A DNA stretch of 64,000 bases. Source: Halanaeroarchaeum sp. HSR-CO (lineage in GTDB: Archaea; Halobacteriota; Halobacteria; Halobacteriales; Halobacteriaceae). The stretch is taken from the NCBI RefSeq assembly GCF_024972755.1, contig NZ_CP087724.1:248001-312000 (forward strand), written 5' to 3'. The notes beneath the pieces are model-generated. The model was not told the origin of the DNA, did not search any database, and saw only the letters and a program-made list of their open reading frames with translations. The position numbers and the translations under genes were made by a program. The stretch's first letter is position 1. Each line of letters begins with the position of its first letter. Positions 40,610 through 49,961 of the stretch are shown in pieces.

Positions 40610-43089
40610 GTCAAGACGTCTCCGACGACGGCGTCACGCGACGGTCGGTCCTCCGATCGACCGGAGCGGCCGCGGCCGCGTTCGGGATCGGTGGCGGGAG
40701 TGGCCTGGCGGCCCTGAGCGACACCTCCGAGGCGCGGAGCGCGATCGGGGAGAGTTTCGTCGGCGAGAACAAGACCGTCGACACGGTCTGTTCGCCGAAC
40801 TGCCGTGGCAAGTGTCCCCTGAAGGTTCACGTCCGGGACGGCACGATCCGGAAGATAGAACCACAGATTCCCGACGACCCGCAGTACAAGCGGGCCTGCG
40901 TGCTCGGCCTCTCGCACACCCAGCGCGCCTACGATCCGACTCGTCTGAAGTTCCCGATGAAGCGGGCGGACTGGTCGCCGGACGAACCGAACCCGCAGGG
41001 GCGCGGGCCCGACGCCGAGTTCGAGCGTATCGAGTGGGACGAGGCACTCGATCTCATGGCCGAGAAGATGGAGTCCGTCCAGTCGGAGTACGGGAAGGAA
41101 AGTCTCCTCTTCCACGAGGGCTCGGGTAACTACGGACAGGGCGGGAAAGCGTTCAACCGCCTGGCCTCCTATCTGGGCGCCTCCAAGTCAGCGTGGGGGA
41201 TCGACGCCAACGTCGGTCGCGGCTTCAACCGCGTCACCGGCCACGGCTTTTTCCTCCCGCCGACCAACGAGTCCGAGGACTGGGAGAACGCGAACACGAT
41301 CATCGTCTGGGGTTCGGACATCCTCTCCAGTCAGTTCCAGATGGACGCCTCGAAGGTGCTCGACGCCGTCGAGAATGGGGCGAAACTCGTCGTCGTCGAC
41401 CCGGTCTACACGACGACGGCGGCGAAGGCCGACCTCTGGTTGCCGGTCAAGCCCGGCAAGGACGTCTATCTCATCCTCGCGATGATGAACAACGTCTTCG
41501 AGGAGGAGAACTACGACGCCGAGTTCCTCCAGGAGCGAACGACTGCGCCTGCGCTGATCCGCGAGGACACGGGTGAGGCGCTTCGTGCGGCCGACGTCTT
41601 CGAAGACGGTGCGGAGGATCAGGTCGTCGCGATCGACGAGGAGACCGGCGAGCCGGTCGCCCTCGAACCCGAGACGCCCGGCTCGTATGCACTCTTCGGC
41701 GAGCACACGGTCGCCGGCATCGAGTGCGAGACCGCACTGTCGAAACTTCGCGATCACGCCGCCGACTACCCGGCCGAGGAGATGGCCGAGAAGACCGGCG
41801 TCGAGGCCAAGAACATCCGCCAGGCAGCGGAGTGGCTCGCCACGCGTGGCGCCGGCGGTATCGCGCCGAGTTACGCCATCGGTCGGTACACCCACGGCCA
41901 CATCTTCGGTCAGGCCTACGCTATCATGCTGGCGATGACCGGCGATTACGGCAAGCACGGGAACATTCACGCCCACCACGCGGCCGGCACGACGCTGGCC
42001 GCCGGCGACTTCGCTGCACCGGCGGATTCGGATCCGGGCCCCTCGATCTTCTTCCCCGACTACCCGGACGCGATGCTCAACGACGACCCGTACCCCATCA
42101 AAGCCGTCTACTCGATCGAGTCCAACATGATGGGGAACCAGTTCCCCGACAGACAGCTCTACAGGGAGGCAATCCGCAGCCTGGAGATGTACGTCGTCGC
42201 GGACATGCACTACACCGATACGGTCCAGCACGCCGACATCGTGTTGCCGGTACCCCACTGGTTCGAGCAGGAGGACATCTCCTCGGGCTGGGGTTCGGTT
42301 CCGTTCTTGAGCTACAGGCACAAGGTCCAGGAACCCCTCTGGGAGTCCAAGAACGACTACTTCGCCATCCGCGAGCTCGCCCAGCGGCTCGGGTACGGAG
42401 ACCGCTTCCCGGACAGTAAGCGGGCCCTCCTCCAGGAGCTGGCGAGCCGTGACGACGATATCGACTTCGAGACGATCTTCGAGCAGGGTACCCAGCGCAA
42501 GGAGAGCGTGGACGTCGTCAAGTACAAAGGCGAGTTCCCCACGGAGACCGGCCGTATCGAGGTCTACGACGACGACGCCCCGAGCGAGAAGGGCACGTCC
42601 TTCGAGGTCCCCCGGCCGCTCGAGGACCGGACGGCCGAGGACCACGAGAAGGCCGACGAGTACCCCCTGATGTTCATGCAGAAACACAGCCGCTTCCGGA
42701 TCCACTCCCAGTACGAGATGGTGCGGTGGGTCCGGGAGATCAACCCCGAACCGCAGCTGGACATCCACCCGGAGGACGGGGCGGAGTACGGCATCGAGGA
42801 CGGCGAGTACGTCCGCGTCTACAACGACCGCGGCGAGATGGTCGTCAAGGCGAAGTACAACGAGGCCATGCAGCCTGGACTGGTCAACACCGACCAGGGC
42901 TGGTGGGACCGCGACTTCGTCAAAGGCCACCTCAACGACCTCTGTCACAATGAGGTCAGCGAGGTCGGGAAGACGATGTCCTTCTACGACGTGCGGGTCG
43001 CGGTCGAACCGGCACCCGACGACATCGACACGAGCATGTACACGGATGCGGACGAGAGCGTTCCGGAGATGGGTGGTGAGATCCAATGA
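40606..43089 (+). CDS. dmsA: DMSO-reductase-family catalytic subunit 2 (DmsA-like)
   Basis: This 827-residue protein is a paralogue of the subunit at 33563. Twin-arginine signal TRRSVLRSTGAAAAAFGIGG; FS0 ligands C-x3-C-x3-C-x27-C (CSPNCRGKC, then RAC); FERIEWDEALDLMAEK; Mo-ligand region AWGIDANVGRGF, again with Asp in place of the DmsA Ser. The C-terminal cofactor domain has QKHSRFRIHSQY. The two subunits are similar along their length but differ in the substrate-entry segments (residues 455-480), so they may use different acceptors. Confidence 0.85.
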   Translation: MSQDVSDDGVTRRSVLRSTGAAAAAFGIGGGSGLAALSDTSEARSAIGESFVGENKTVDTVCSPNCRGKCPLKVHVRDGTIRKIEPQIPDDPQYKRACVLGLSHTQRAYDPTRLKFPMKRADWSPDEPNPQGRGPDAEFERIEWDEALDLMAEKMESVQSEYGKESLLFHEGSGNYGQGGKAFNRLASYLGASKSAWGIDANVGRGFNRVTGHGFFLPPTNESEDWENANTIIVWGSDILSSQFQMDASKVLDAVENGAKLVVVDPVYTTTAAKADLWLPVKPGKDVYLILAMMNNVFEEENYDAEFLQERTTAPALIREDTGEALRAADVFEDGAEDQVVAIDEETGEPVALEPETPGSYALFGEHTVAGIECETALSKLRDHAADYPAEEMAEKTGVEAKNIRQAAEWLATRGAGGIAPSYAIGRYTHGHIFGQAYAIMLAMTGDYGKHGNIHAHHAAGTTLAAGDFAAPADSDPGPSIFFPDYPDAMLNDDPYPIKAVYSIESNMMGNQFPDRQLYREAIRSLEMYVVADMHYTDTVQHADIVLPVPHWFEQEDISSGWGSVPFLSYRHKVQEPLWESKNDYFAIRELAQRLGYGDRFPDSKRALLQELASRDDDIDFETIFEQGTQRKESVDVVKYKGEFPTETGRIEVYDDDAPSEKGTSFEVPRPLEDRTAEDHEKADEYPLMFMQKHSRFRIHSQYEMVRWVREINPEPQLDIHPEDGAEYGIEDGEYVRVYNDRGEMVVKAKYNEAMQPGLVNTDQGWWDRDFVKGHLNDLCHNEVSEVGKTMSFYDVRVAVEPAPDDIDTSMYTDADESVPEMGGEIQ

Positions 43090-43844
43090 CGAGATACGGA
43101 CTGGTGATCGACCAGGAACGGTGTATCGGCTGTCACGCCTGTGCGGTCAGTTGCAAGCAGGAGAACAACGTCCCCCACGGACAGTTCTGGAACCGGATTC
43201 TGACCGAAGGCGGCGAGAAGATGGACGAGCCGGCGGGGACCTATCCGGAGCATGGCCAGGACGGGACGATGGACATGGCCTACCAGCCGACGGCGTGTCA
43301 GCACTGTGACAACGCCCCGTGTGTGAAGGTCTGTCCGGTCAACGCCACCTACACCCGCGAGGACGGCATCGTCGAGATCGACTACGACAAGTGTATCGGC
43401 TGTCGGTACTGCATGGCGGCGTGTCCGTACAACGCACGCGTGTTCAACTGGGACGAGCCCGAGCACCTGCCCGAGGCGGGTACCGGCGACGTCGCGGAGC
43501 GACCGAAGGGCGTCGTCGAGAAGTGTACGTTCTGCTCGCACCGCGTCGAAGAGGGACTGGACCCGGCGTGCGTGGCGAACTGCGTGGCCGACGCCAGGAT
43601 ATTCGGCGACCTCGACGACCCGAACAGTACGGTCTCGAAGTACATCCGGAAGTACGAGACCCATCGCCTGCTGGAAGACCGGGAGACGGACCCGAAGACC
43701 TACTACATCCGTGGGGAGATGAGCCCGGGGCGACCGCAGACCTCGCCCAAGATGGAGTCGGAGCTGACGGCCGAAGAGCGCGAGGACGCCGGCCTGTCGC
43801 CGTCGCCCCACGTGCCGGAGACGGCAGCGGAGGGTGGTGACTGA
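43086..43844 (+). CDS. dmsB: four-cluster iron-sulfur subunit 2 (DmsB-like)
   Basis: This 252-residue protein has the same four cluster motifs as its paralogue (CIGCHACAVSC, CQHCDNAPCVKVC, CIGCRYCMAAC, CTFCSHRV with DPACVANC). The C-terminal 30 residues are an acidic extension. Overlaps the catalytic gene (ATGA) and its stop overlaps the anchor start by one base. Confidence 0.9.
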   Translation: MTRYGLVIDQERCIGCHACAVSCKQENNVPHGQFWNRILTEGGEKMDEPAGTYPEHGQDGTMDMAYQPTACQHCDNAPCVKVCPVNATYTREDGIVEIDYDKCIGCRYCMAACPYNARVFNWDEPEHLPEAGTGDVAERPKGVVEKCTFCSHRVEEGLDPACVANCVADARIFGDLDDPNSTVSKYIRKYETHRLLEDRETDPKTYYIRGEMSPGRPQTSPKMESELTAEEREDAGLSPSPHVPETAAEGGD

Positions 43845-45130
43845 TGGCGGCCGAACGAGACGGTGGCGTGGTCGCCATCGAGCGGTTCGGCCCGATGGGG
43901 AAGGCCTGGCTGGGGCTGCTGGGTCTGCTGATCCTGGGCGGCCTGTTCGCCTGGTATCAGCAGTTACAGCTGGGTCTGGCGGCCACGGGCATGCGCAACG
44001 TGTTCTCGTGGGGGCTGTACATCATGCTGTTCGTGCTGTTCGTCGGCCTCTCGGCCGGCGGTTTGATCATCTCGAGTGCGCCGAAGTTCTTCCACTCCGA
44101 CGAGTACGAGAGTCTGGCGCGCTTTGGCGTGCTGTTGAGCCTGGCGGCGATCGTCGTCGCGGGCCTGCTCATCCTCCCGGACATCGGTCGTCCGGGCCGG
44201 ATCTACCAGTTCATCACCTCGCCGGATCTGCGGTCGCCGATGGTGTGGGACTTCGCCATCGTCGTGCTCTACGGGCTGTTCAACGTCTGGTACCTGTGGC
44301 TGCTCACCCGTCGTGATCTCGCAGCGCGCGGGTCGGCGCTGGCGCTTGGCACCGACGACACGGCCGCGGGACGCGACCGCGACCGCCGTCTGGCGTTCTG
44401 GAGTGCGGCCATCGCGCTCCCGCTGGCGGTCATGCTCCACTCGGTGACCGGCTGGATCTTCGCGACCCAGGTCGGTCGTGGCGACTGGTTCAGCCCGCTC
44501 GTCGCGCCGACGTTCATCGCGAAGGCGCTGGTCTCCGGGCTCGGACTGCTGTTGGTGGCGGCGATTCTCGCCGACCGACTGACAAACTTCGAGTTCGAGG
44601 CGGAGCTACGCACCCGCCTGGGGAAGTTCCTCGGCGTCTTCCTCGCGGTCCACGTCGTCTACCTCGTTGCCGCCGAACGCCTCCCACACGCGTGGGCGGC
44701 GAACTTCGAGTTCTGGGCCATCACGAGCGGCTTCCTCGTCGGCGAAACCTCGTACTTCTGGCTCTGGACCGTCGTCGGTGGGGCCATCCCGATCGCCCTG
44801 CTCGCCATCCCGACAGTGCGCGAGACGGCCTGGGCCGTCTTCACCGCGGGGGCGCTCGCGGTCTTCGGCGTGGTCTTCGAGGGCGTTCGGCTCATCTTCG
44901 TCGGCTACGAGAGCGTGAACATCGACCTGGCACCGGGCGTCTCCGTCGGCGAATACGGCGGCCTCGGATCGACCATCTGGGCACAGACCGGCGTCTATAC
45001 GCCGACGCTCATCGAGGTCGCCATCTCCCTGGGCATCATCGCTATCGGCGCGTTGATCCTGACGGTGGGGCTGCGGTTCGTTCCGATCCAGGCCGAGGCA
45101 CCCGCCGTGACGGACGGGGGCCGTGAGTGA
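43844..45130 (+). CDS. NrfD-type membrane anchor subunit 2
   Basis: This 428-residue protein has about ten membrane helices. It shares long stretches with the operon 1 anchor, for example SWGLYIMLFVLFVGLSAGGL and HSVTGWIFATQVGRGDWFSP. Menaquinol oxidation by the NrfD/PsrC mechanism is expected. It lacks the longest acidic tail of its paralogue. Stop overlaps the chaperone start (TGATG). Confidence 0.8.
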   Translation: MAAERDGGVVAIERFGPMGKAWLGLLGLLILGGLFAWYQQLQLGLAATGMRNVFSWGLYIMLFVLFVGLSAGGLIISSAPKFFHSDEYESLARFGVLLSLAAIVVAGLLILPDIGRPGRIYQFITSPDLRSPMVWDFAIVVLYGLFNVWYLWLLTRRDLAARGSALALGTDDTAAGRDRDRRLAFWSAAIALPLAVMLHSVTGWIFATQVGRGDWFSPLVAPTFIAKALVSGLGLLLVAAILADRLTNFEFEAELRTRLGKFLGVFLAVHVVYLVAAERLPHAWAANFEFWAITSGFLVGETSYFWLWTVVGGAIPIALLAIPTVRETAWAVFTAGALAVFGVVFEGVRLIFVGYESVNIDLAPGVSVGEYGGLGSTIWAQTGVYTPTLIEVAISLGIIAIGALILTVGLRFVPIQAEAPAVTDGGRE

Positions 45131-45678
45131 TGTCGGCGGAGAGCGCGGACGGCGACCGGCCCTCGCCCCGGGTCGACGAGCGATGGGGCGTGGTTGCGTC
45201 CTGTTGGCGTCGGCCGGACGAGCAGTTACGGGCTGCCCTGGAGTCGGGGCTGTTCGAGGCGTCGCTGTCCGAGCGGCCACCGCTGAAACGGTTACGCGTC
45301 GAGCATATGCGACTCTTCGACGGTCCGGGTGAGCACCCATGTCCGCCGTACGAGAGCGTCTATCGCGACGCCGAACCGGACGAGGAGCTCGGTCCGGTCA
45401 TGGGCCCCTCGACGGAGGCGGTAACGCGGTGGTACGCGGAGTACGGGCTGTCGGCGGAGTCCTGGAGCGACCTCCCCGATCACGTCGCTGCGGAACTGGA
45501 GTTCGCCGGGTGGCTGTCGGCCCACGGCGAGACCCAGGCCATGGAACGGTTCCTGGACGAACATCCCCGCGAGTGGATGCCGGCGTTCCTGGACGGCGTG
45601 GAATCGGCCACGACAGAACCGTTCTACGCGGTACTGGCGGACGCGACGCGCGAACTGATCGGCGAGGAGGAGCCGTAA
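45130..45678 (+). CDS. TorD/DmsD-family chaperone 2
   Basis: This 182-residue protein opens MSAESADGDRPSPRVDERWG. Family segment EHMRLFDGPGEHPCPPYESVY and helix DLPDHVAAELEFAGWL. It pairs with the second catalytic subunit. GTG at 45127 is an alternative start. Confidence 0.85.
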   Translation: MSAESADGDRPSPRVDERWGVVASCWRRPDEQLRAALESGLFEASLSERPPLKRLRVEHMRLFDGPGEHPCPPYESVYRDAEPDEELGPVMGPSTEAVTRWYAEYGLSAESWSDLPDHVAAELEFAGWLSAHGETQAMERFLDEHPREWMPAFLDGVESATTEPFYAVLADATRELIGEEEP

Positions 45679-46034
45679 TGGACTCGGCCGCGTGCTACGA
45701 ATACGAACTGGAGTACGCGGTGCCGGGTACCTCGCGGTCGGCCTACGAAGATTGGTTGACGCGCGCGACGGTGAGTTGGGGAATGGACGCGCGGGTTCGG
45801 AGTCTGAGCCACCAGGAGACGGACACGAGGTTTACGCCCTACGAACGCCTGGTGTTCGAATTCGAGAGCGTGCATGAGTGGGCGGGCTTCGTCGAAAGCC
45901 AGACGCACACGGAGAACGTCTCCGAGTTGCGCGAGCTGGCGACCGAGATACGGACGCGGTTGTGGCGGCCGAGACGGGCGGGGCGGCTGACACGGTCGAC
46001 GGCCGCGGTGACAGCCGCCGCCGAGGATCGGTAA
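45678..46034 (+). CDS. conserved small gene at the end of dms-type operon 2
   Basis: This 118-residue paralogue of the gene at 38647 reads CYEYELEYAVPGTSRSAYED, then VSWGMDARVRSLSHQETDT, with a basic tail. The ATG overlaps the chaperone stop (TAATG). Likely the same unknown role in both operons. Confidence 0.65.
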   Translation: MDSAACYEYELEYAVPGTSRSAYEDWLTRATVSWGMDARVRSLSHQETDTRFTPYERLVFEFESVHEWAGFVESQTHTENVSELRELATEIRTRLWRPRRAGRLTRSTAAVTAAAEDR

Positions 46035-46128
46035 CCCGTCGGGCAGCGCCCCCTCGGCCCCGTTTCGTCGACGTCTCCGGGAGACGTCCGACGAGGGTTT
46101 AACCGCCTGGCATCGTAACGTTCGAGTG

Positions 46129-47244
46129 ATGACGGCCACGTCGCCGGAGGACCACCCGTCACCCGATTCGTTCTCCTCGGTGTTCCACGTCTACGAGATC
46201 CGCCAGAACGGCGACCAACTCGTGTACTTCGGGGAGCCGCTGGCGAATCGCCAGACCATCATGAAGACCGTCTGGCCTCGGTTCCACGAGGCAGGGTACG
46301 AGGTACAACTCACGCGACAGACTGGCGAGTTCGTCCTCGTGGCAGAGCCCCGCTCGATCGGCGAGGACTCCATCCCCTGGACCAACGTGGCACTGGCCGT
46401 CGCGACCATCCTCTCCACGCTCTTCGTGGGGGCCCAGTGGTACTACGTCCAGGACCCCCTCTCGCCCGCTATCGTCTCTGCCATCCCGTTCTCGCTGGCG
46501 GTGATGGGCGTCCTCGGCACCCACGAACTCGGCCACTACGTGATGAGCCGGTACCACGACGTCGACGCCACGCTCCCCTACTTCATCCCGTTCCCGACCA
46601 TCGTGGGGACGATGGGGGCGGTCATCAGGATGCGGGGACAGATACCGGACCGAAAGGCGCTCTTCGACATCGGGGTTGCTGGCCCACTCGCCGGACTGGT
46701 CGCGACCGTGGTCGTGTCTGCCATCGGCTTACTCCTGCCACCAGTCACCGTTCCCGAGTGGGTGTTCGCCGCCGAATCGGCCGTCGAGATCGAGTTCGGC
46801 TACCCGCCGTTGCTCCACGCCATCGCCTGGGTCCTCGACGCGCCGCTCACCTACGACGACCCGACGACGGTCATCAATCCCGTGGTCATCGGCGGCTGGG
46901 TCGGGATGTTCGTCACGTTCCTCAATCTGATCCCGGTGGGGCAACTGGACGGCGGCCACATCCTCCGCGCCATCGTCGGCCCAGCACAGGAACGCATCGT
47001 CCCCTTCGTGCCGACCGCCCTGTTCGGCCTGGCGGCCTATCTCTACCTGTTCACAGAGACGACGCAGGTGGTCGGGATCTGGGTCCTCTGGGGGATCATG
47101 GCGACGCTGGCAGCCGCGTTCGGCTCTGCACAGCCGATCGATGACTCGCCATTGGACCGCCGGCGAATCGCTATCGGTATCGCCACGTTCGTCCTGGGAG
47201 CGCTCTGTTTCACACCGGTCCCGATACAGATCGTTGGCGCCTGA
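46129..47244 (+). CDS. site-2-protease-family intramembrane metalloprotease
   Basis: This 371-residue M50-type protease has the zinc motif HELGH (in LGTHELGHYVMSRYHDVDAT, near residue 130) and a second metal-binding helix with NLIPVGQLDGGHIL (near residue 268). Six or more membrane helices, with an N-terminal cytosolic domain of about 85 residues. It cuts membrane-anchored regulators inside the bilayer. The ATG at 46129 is used: a TATA element (ggtttaacc, 46096-46104) is about 29 bases before it. Confidence 0.85.
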   Translation: MTATSPEDHPSPDSFSSVFHVYEIRQNGDQLVYFGEPLANRQTIMKTVWPRFHEAGYEVQLTRQTGEFVLVAEPRSIGEDSIPWTNVALAVATILSTLFVGAQWYYVQDPLSPAIVSAIPFSLAVMGVLGTHELGHYVMSRYHDVDATLPYFIPFPTIVGTMGAVIRMRGQIPDRKALFDIGVAGPLAGLVATVVVSAIGLLLPPVTVPEWVFAAESAVEIEFGYPPLLHAIAWVLDAPLTYDDPTTVINPVVIGGWVGMFVTFLNLIPVGQLDGGHILRAIVGPAQERIVPFVPTALFGLAAYLYLFTETTQVVGIWVLWGIMATLAAAFGSAQPIDDSPLDRRRIAIGIATFVLGALCFTPVPIQIVGA

Positions 47245-47272
47245 GCGGTCGACCCCACTGCCTGCTCTCCCG

Positions 47273-48154
47273 TCAGGCCCGGCCGTGGGTCCATCCCTCG
47301 TCGGCCAGCGGCTCGCCGTCCAGCAGGATACCGTCTTCCGGGTCGGTGACCTGGCCTACGACAGTCAGATCCACGTCGAGGGAGTCCCGAACCGACTCGA
47401 CGGCCCGCTCGGGCATCGTGGCGACGAGTTCGAAATCCTCCCCGTACGTCATCGCCTCGTGGAGCACGTCGGTGCCATCGCCCATCGCTTCGAGGGCGCC
47501 GTCCACGGGCACCCGATCCCCTTCGATGGCGAATCCGACGTCACTCGCCTCGGCGAGCTGGTACAGCGACCGGGCGAGACCGTCGCTCGAGTCCATCATC
47601 GACGTGACCGTCGCAGCGAGGGTCAGGCCGGCGTCTACACGCGGCAGGAACCGGAAGTGCTCGTTCGCTCGCTGGGTGTCCCCCGCTTCGAAGAACCGCA
47701 CGGCCGCTGCAGACCGACCGAGGGTGCCCGTGACGCAGACGACCTCGCCGGGGGACGCGGTACTCCGCAACACCGGGTCGTGCGTGGTTCCGATGGCCGT
47801 CGTGGCGACGGTGACCTCCTGGTGACCATCGAGGTCGCCGCCGACGTACTCGGCACCGACCGACTGCGAGACGTCCAGTGCTCCGGTGACGAACCCCTCG
47901 AGGGGGTCCGCCTCGAAGGTGGGACTTCCGTAGACGGCGACGGTTCCCGTCGCCCTCGCCCCCATCGCCGCCACGTCCGAGAGCGAGGCGCCGACGGACC
48001 GCCAGCCCATCGTGTACGGCGTCGTTCCCGCCGGGAAGTCGGTCTCCTCGTGGAGCATGTCGATAGTCAGCACGGTGTCGCCCACCACGGCCGCGTCGTC
48101 GCCTGCGGCATCGACGAGGCTGCCGACGAGGTCCAGGGCCGCCCGTTCGTCCAT
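47273..48154 (-). CDS. thiL: thiamine-monophosphate kinase
   Basis: This 293-residue enzyme phosphorylates thiamine monophosphate to the active diphosphate with ATP. Family marks: GDDAAVVGDTVLTIDMLHEETDF (residues 18-40), GWRSVGASLSDVAAMGA, GGDLDGHQEVTVATTAIG and SMMDSSDGLARSL. The N-terminus is shorter than in bacteria, as usual for haloarchaea. Convergent with the site-2 protease gene. Confidence 0.9.
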   Translation of the reverse strand: MDERAALDLVGSLVDAAGDDAAVVGDTVLTIDMLHEETDFPAGTTPYTMGWRSVGASLSDVAAMGARATGTVAVYGSPTFEADPLEGFVTGALDVSQSVGAEYVGGDLDGHQEVTVATTAIGTTHDPVLRSTASPGEVVCVTGTLGRSAAAVRFFEAGDTQRANEHFRFLPRVDAGLTLAATVTSMMDSSDGLARSLYQLAEASDVGFAIEGDRVPVDGALEAMGDGTDVLHEAMTYGEDFELVATMPERAVESVRDSLDVDLTVVGQVTDPEDGILLDGEPLADEGWTHGRA

Positions 48155-48311
48155 ATTTCACCCTCTCCGCCCGCCGGCAAAAGGATACGGTTCCGCTCGG
48201 TCGGTCGGCCTGGGTGTCGAGTCCGCCCAGGTCGACCGCTGGATATCCGCCCGCAGGCCCGCACGGGTCCCTAACGATGACTTTAAACAGCGCCGACGAG
48301 AATCCGCGAGC

Positions 48312-48767
48312 ATGGTAACCCTCTATGACGCCCCCGCGGACGAGCTCATCGACGCGCTCGCCGCGACCCTCGCCGAACGGCTCGAGGAGCCCGAGTGGGC
48401 CTCCTTCACGAAGACCGGTACCGACCGCGAGCTCCCGCCAGAGCAGGAAGACTTCTGGTTCCGACGAGCGGCAAGTATCCTCCGGAAGGTCGCCATGGAC
48501 GGCCCCGTCGGCGTGGAGGCCCTCTCGACCGCGTACGGCAACACCAAACGCGGGAGCAACCGGTACTCGGTCGCCCCCGCGCACAAGACCGACGCCTCGA
48601 AGAAGGTCATTCGGACCATCCTCCAGCAACTCGAGGACGAGGACCTGGTGTCCCAGGAGGGCAGTGCCGGCCGGATCGCCACGCCCGCGGGCCGGAGCCT
48701 GCTCGACGAGACCGCCGGCGAGGTCATCGAGGAGCTCGACAACCCCGAACTCGAGCGCTACGTCTAG
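48312..48767 (+). CDS. rps19e: ribosomal protein S19e
   Basis: This 151-residue small-subunit ribosomal protein of the archaeal/eukaryotic type is needed for 30S maturation. Recognised by YDAPADELIDALAATLAE, the EDFWFRRAASILRKV block, GNTKRGSNRYSVAP and VIRTILQQLEDEDLV. A TATA element (ctttaaac, 48280-48287) lies about 28 bases before the ATG, so the transcript is leaderless. Confidence 0.93.
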   Translation: MVTLYDAPADELIDALAATLAERLEEPEWASFTKTGTDRELPPEQEDFWFRRAASILRKVAMDGPVGVEALSTAYGNTKRGSNRYSVAPAHKTDASKKVIRTILQQLEDEDLVSQEGSAGRIATPAGRSLLDETAGEVIEELDNPELERYV

Positions 48768-48965
48768 AGCTTTCGTCTTCTTCGACCGCCGGTCGTTTCG
48801 ACAGCCAGCCCAGCAGTTGGTCCACACCTTCATATACCGAGACCGGCCCAGCGGTGGCTGTGACGTAGGTGTCGACCCGGAGCGCACGAGGCGGTTGCGT
48901 GGTCACCCGCTCCGGGAGACGACTCTCGACCGCCTGTTAGCCCACGCTCGGGTTCCACAGCCCAC

Positions 48966-49961
48966 TCACGCCAGCGGCGTCCGTTCGACGACCTGCTCGT
49001 CGTAGGTCGGATACCGCTCGACGATCTCGCCCGACGCGACGTCCCCTTCCTCGATCATCTCCTCGAGCAACCACCACGCGACCTCCACGTGGCCGTCGAC
49101 TGGCTCGTAGTATTCCTCGGGGACGCCGAGTTCCGCCAGTCGGTCCTGGCGTTCGTCGGTGACGCCGTAGACGAGGGTGCCGTCGTCGGTCACCTCGTCG
49201 AAGGCCCGCTGTTCGGTCTCGGCCATGCGTTTGAGACGGTTGCGGTGCTGTGCGGCGTCCTTGAAGACGCTCGTACAGAAGTAGACCTTCGGATGCTGGC
49301 CCATCTCCTCTAAGATCTCGGCCTTCGAGCCGTCGACGGCACTCATATGGCCCTCCTGGAGTTCGTAGCCCTCGGCCTGCATCCGCCGGTAGTTGCCGTG
49401 GCTCATCTCGAACTCGTTGACGTTGACGAACTCGGCGGCCCCCTCTTCGACGAATTCGACGAATTCGGGTTCCGCCTCGATGCCGGGAATCTCGAAGGCG
49501 GGATCGAGCCCCTCCTCGCGGGCCACGTAGAGGATGTCCTCCCACTCGGTACCGTGGAGGTCGCCCCACAGTTCGAGCGGCGGGTGAAAGCGGATCTCGT
49601 CCAGGCCCGCTTCGGCGAGCGCACGCATGTTCTCGCGACCGCCCGTGATACCGGTGTAGAGGTGGACGTGATAGTCCTCGCCGAACTCCGCTTTGAGCAG
49701 GGAGATGTAGTGGGTCGTCCGGTCCATGACCTCCTGTGGTTCGCCACCCGTGATGGAGGCGCCCAGGGCGTCCATCTTTCGGGCCTCCTCGAGGACGTCC
49801 TCGTCCGACTCGACCGGCCGTTCGTTCGCGTAGACGTGTTCGACGTTCTTGCGGTTCTCTCCCAGGGGGCAGTAAAAGCAATCGCGCTCGTCGCAGTAGC
49901 CGTAGACGAACAGCACCATCTTGCCGCCCAGCGCACACTGTTCGCACCCCTTGGAGATCAT
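48966..49961 (-). CDS. radical SAM protein
   Basis: This 331-residue protein starts at MISKGCEQC; any extension upstream runs into repeat DNA. The cluster motif reads CDERDCFYC, C-x4-C-x2-C (Cys23, Cys28, Cys31), one residue longer than the usual C-x3-C-x2-C, followed by PLGENRK. Two more cysteines (CEQC, residues 6-9) precede it. GASITGGEPQ near residue 80 is the SAM-contacting GGE motif. The enzyme would cleave S-adenosylmethionine to a radical; the substrate is not known. Convergent with rps19e. Confidence 0.8.
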   Translation of the reverse strand: MISKGCEQCALGGKMVLFVYGYCDERDCFYCPLGENRKNVEHVYANERPVESDEDVLEEARKMDALGASITGGEPQEVMDRTTHYISLLKAEFGEDYHVHLYTGITGGRENMRALAEAGLDEIRFHPPLELWGDLHGTEWEDILYVAREEGLDPAFEIPGIEAEPEFVEFVEEGAAEFVNVNEFEMSHGNYRRMQAEGYELQEGHMSAVDGSKAEILEEMGQHPKVYFCTSVFKDAAQHRNRLKRMAETEQRAFDEVTDDGTLVYGVTDERQDRLAELGVPEEYYEPVDGHVEVAWWLLEEMIEEGDVASGEIVERYPTYDEQVVERTPLA

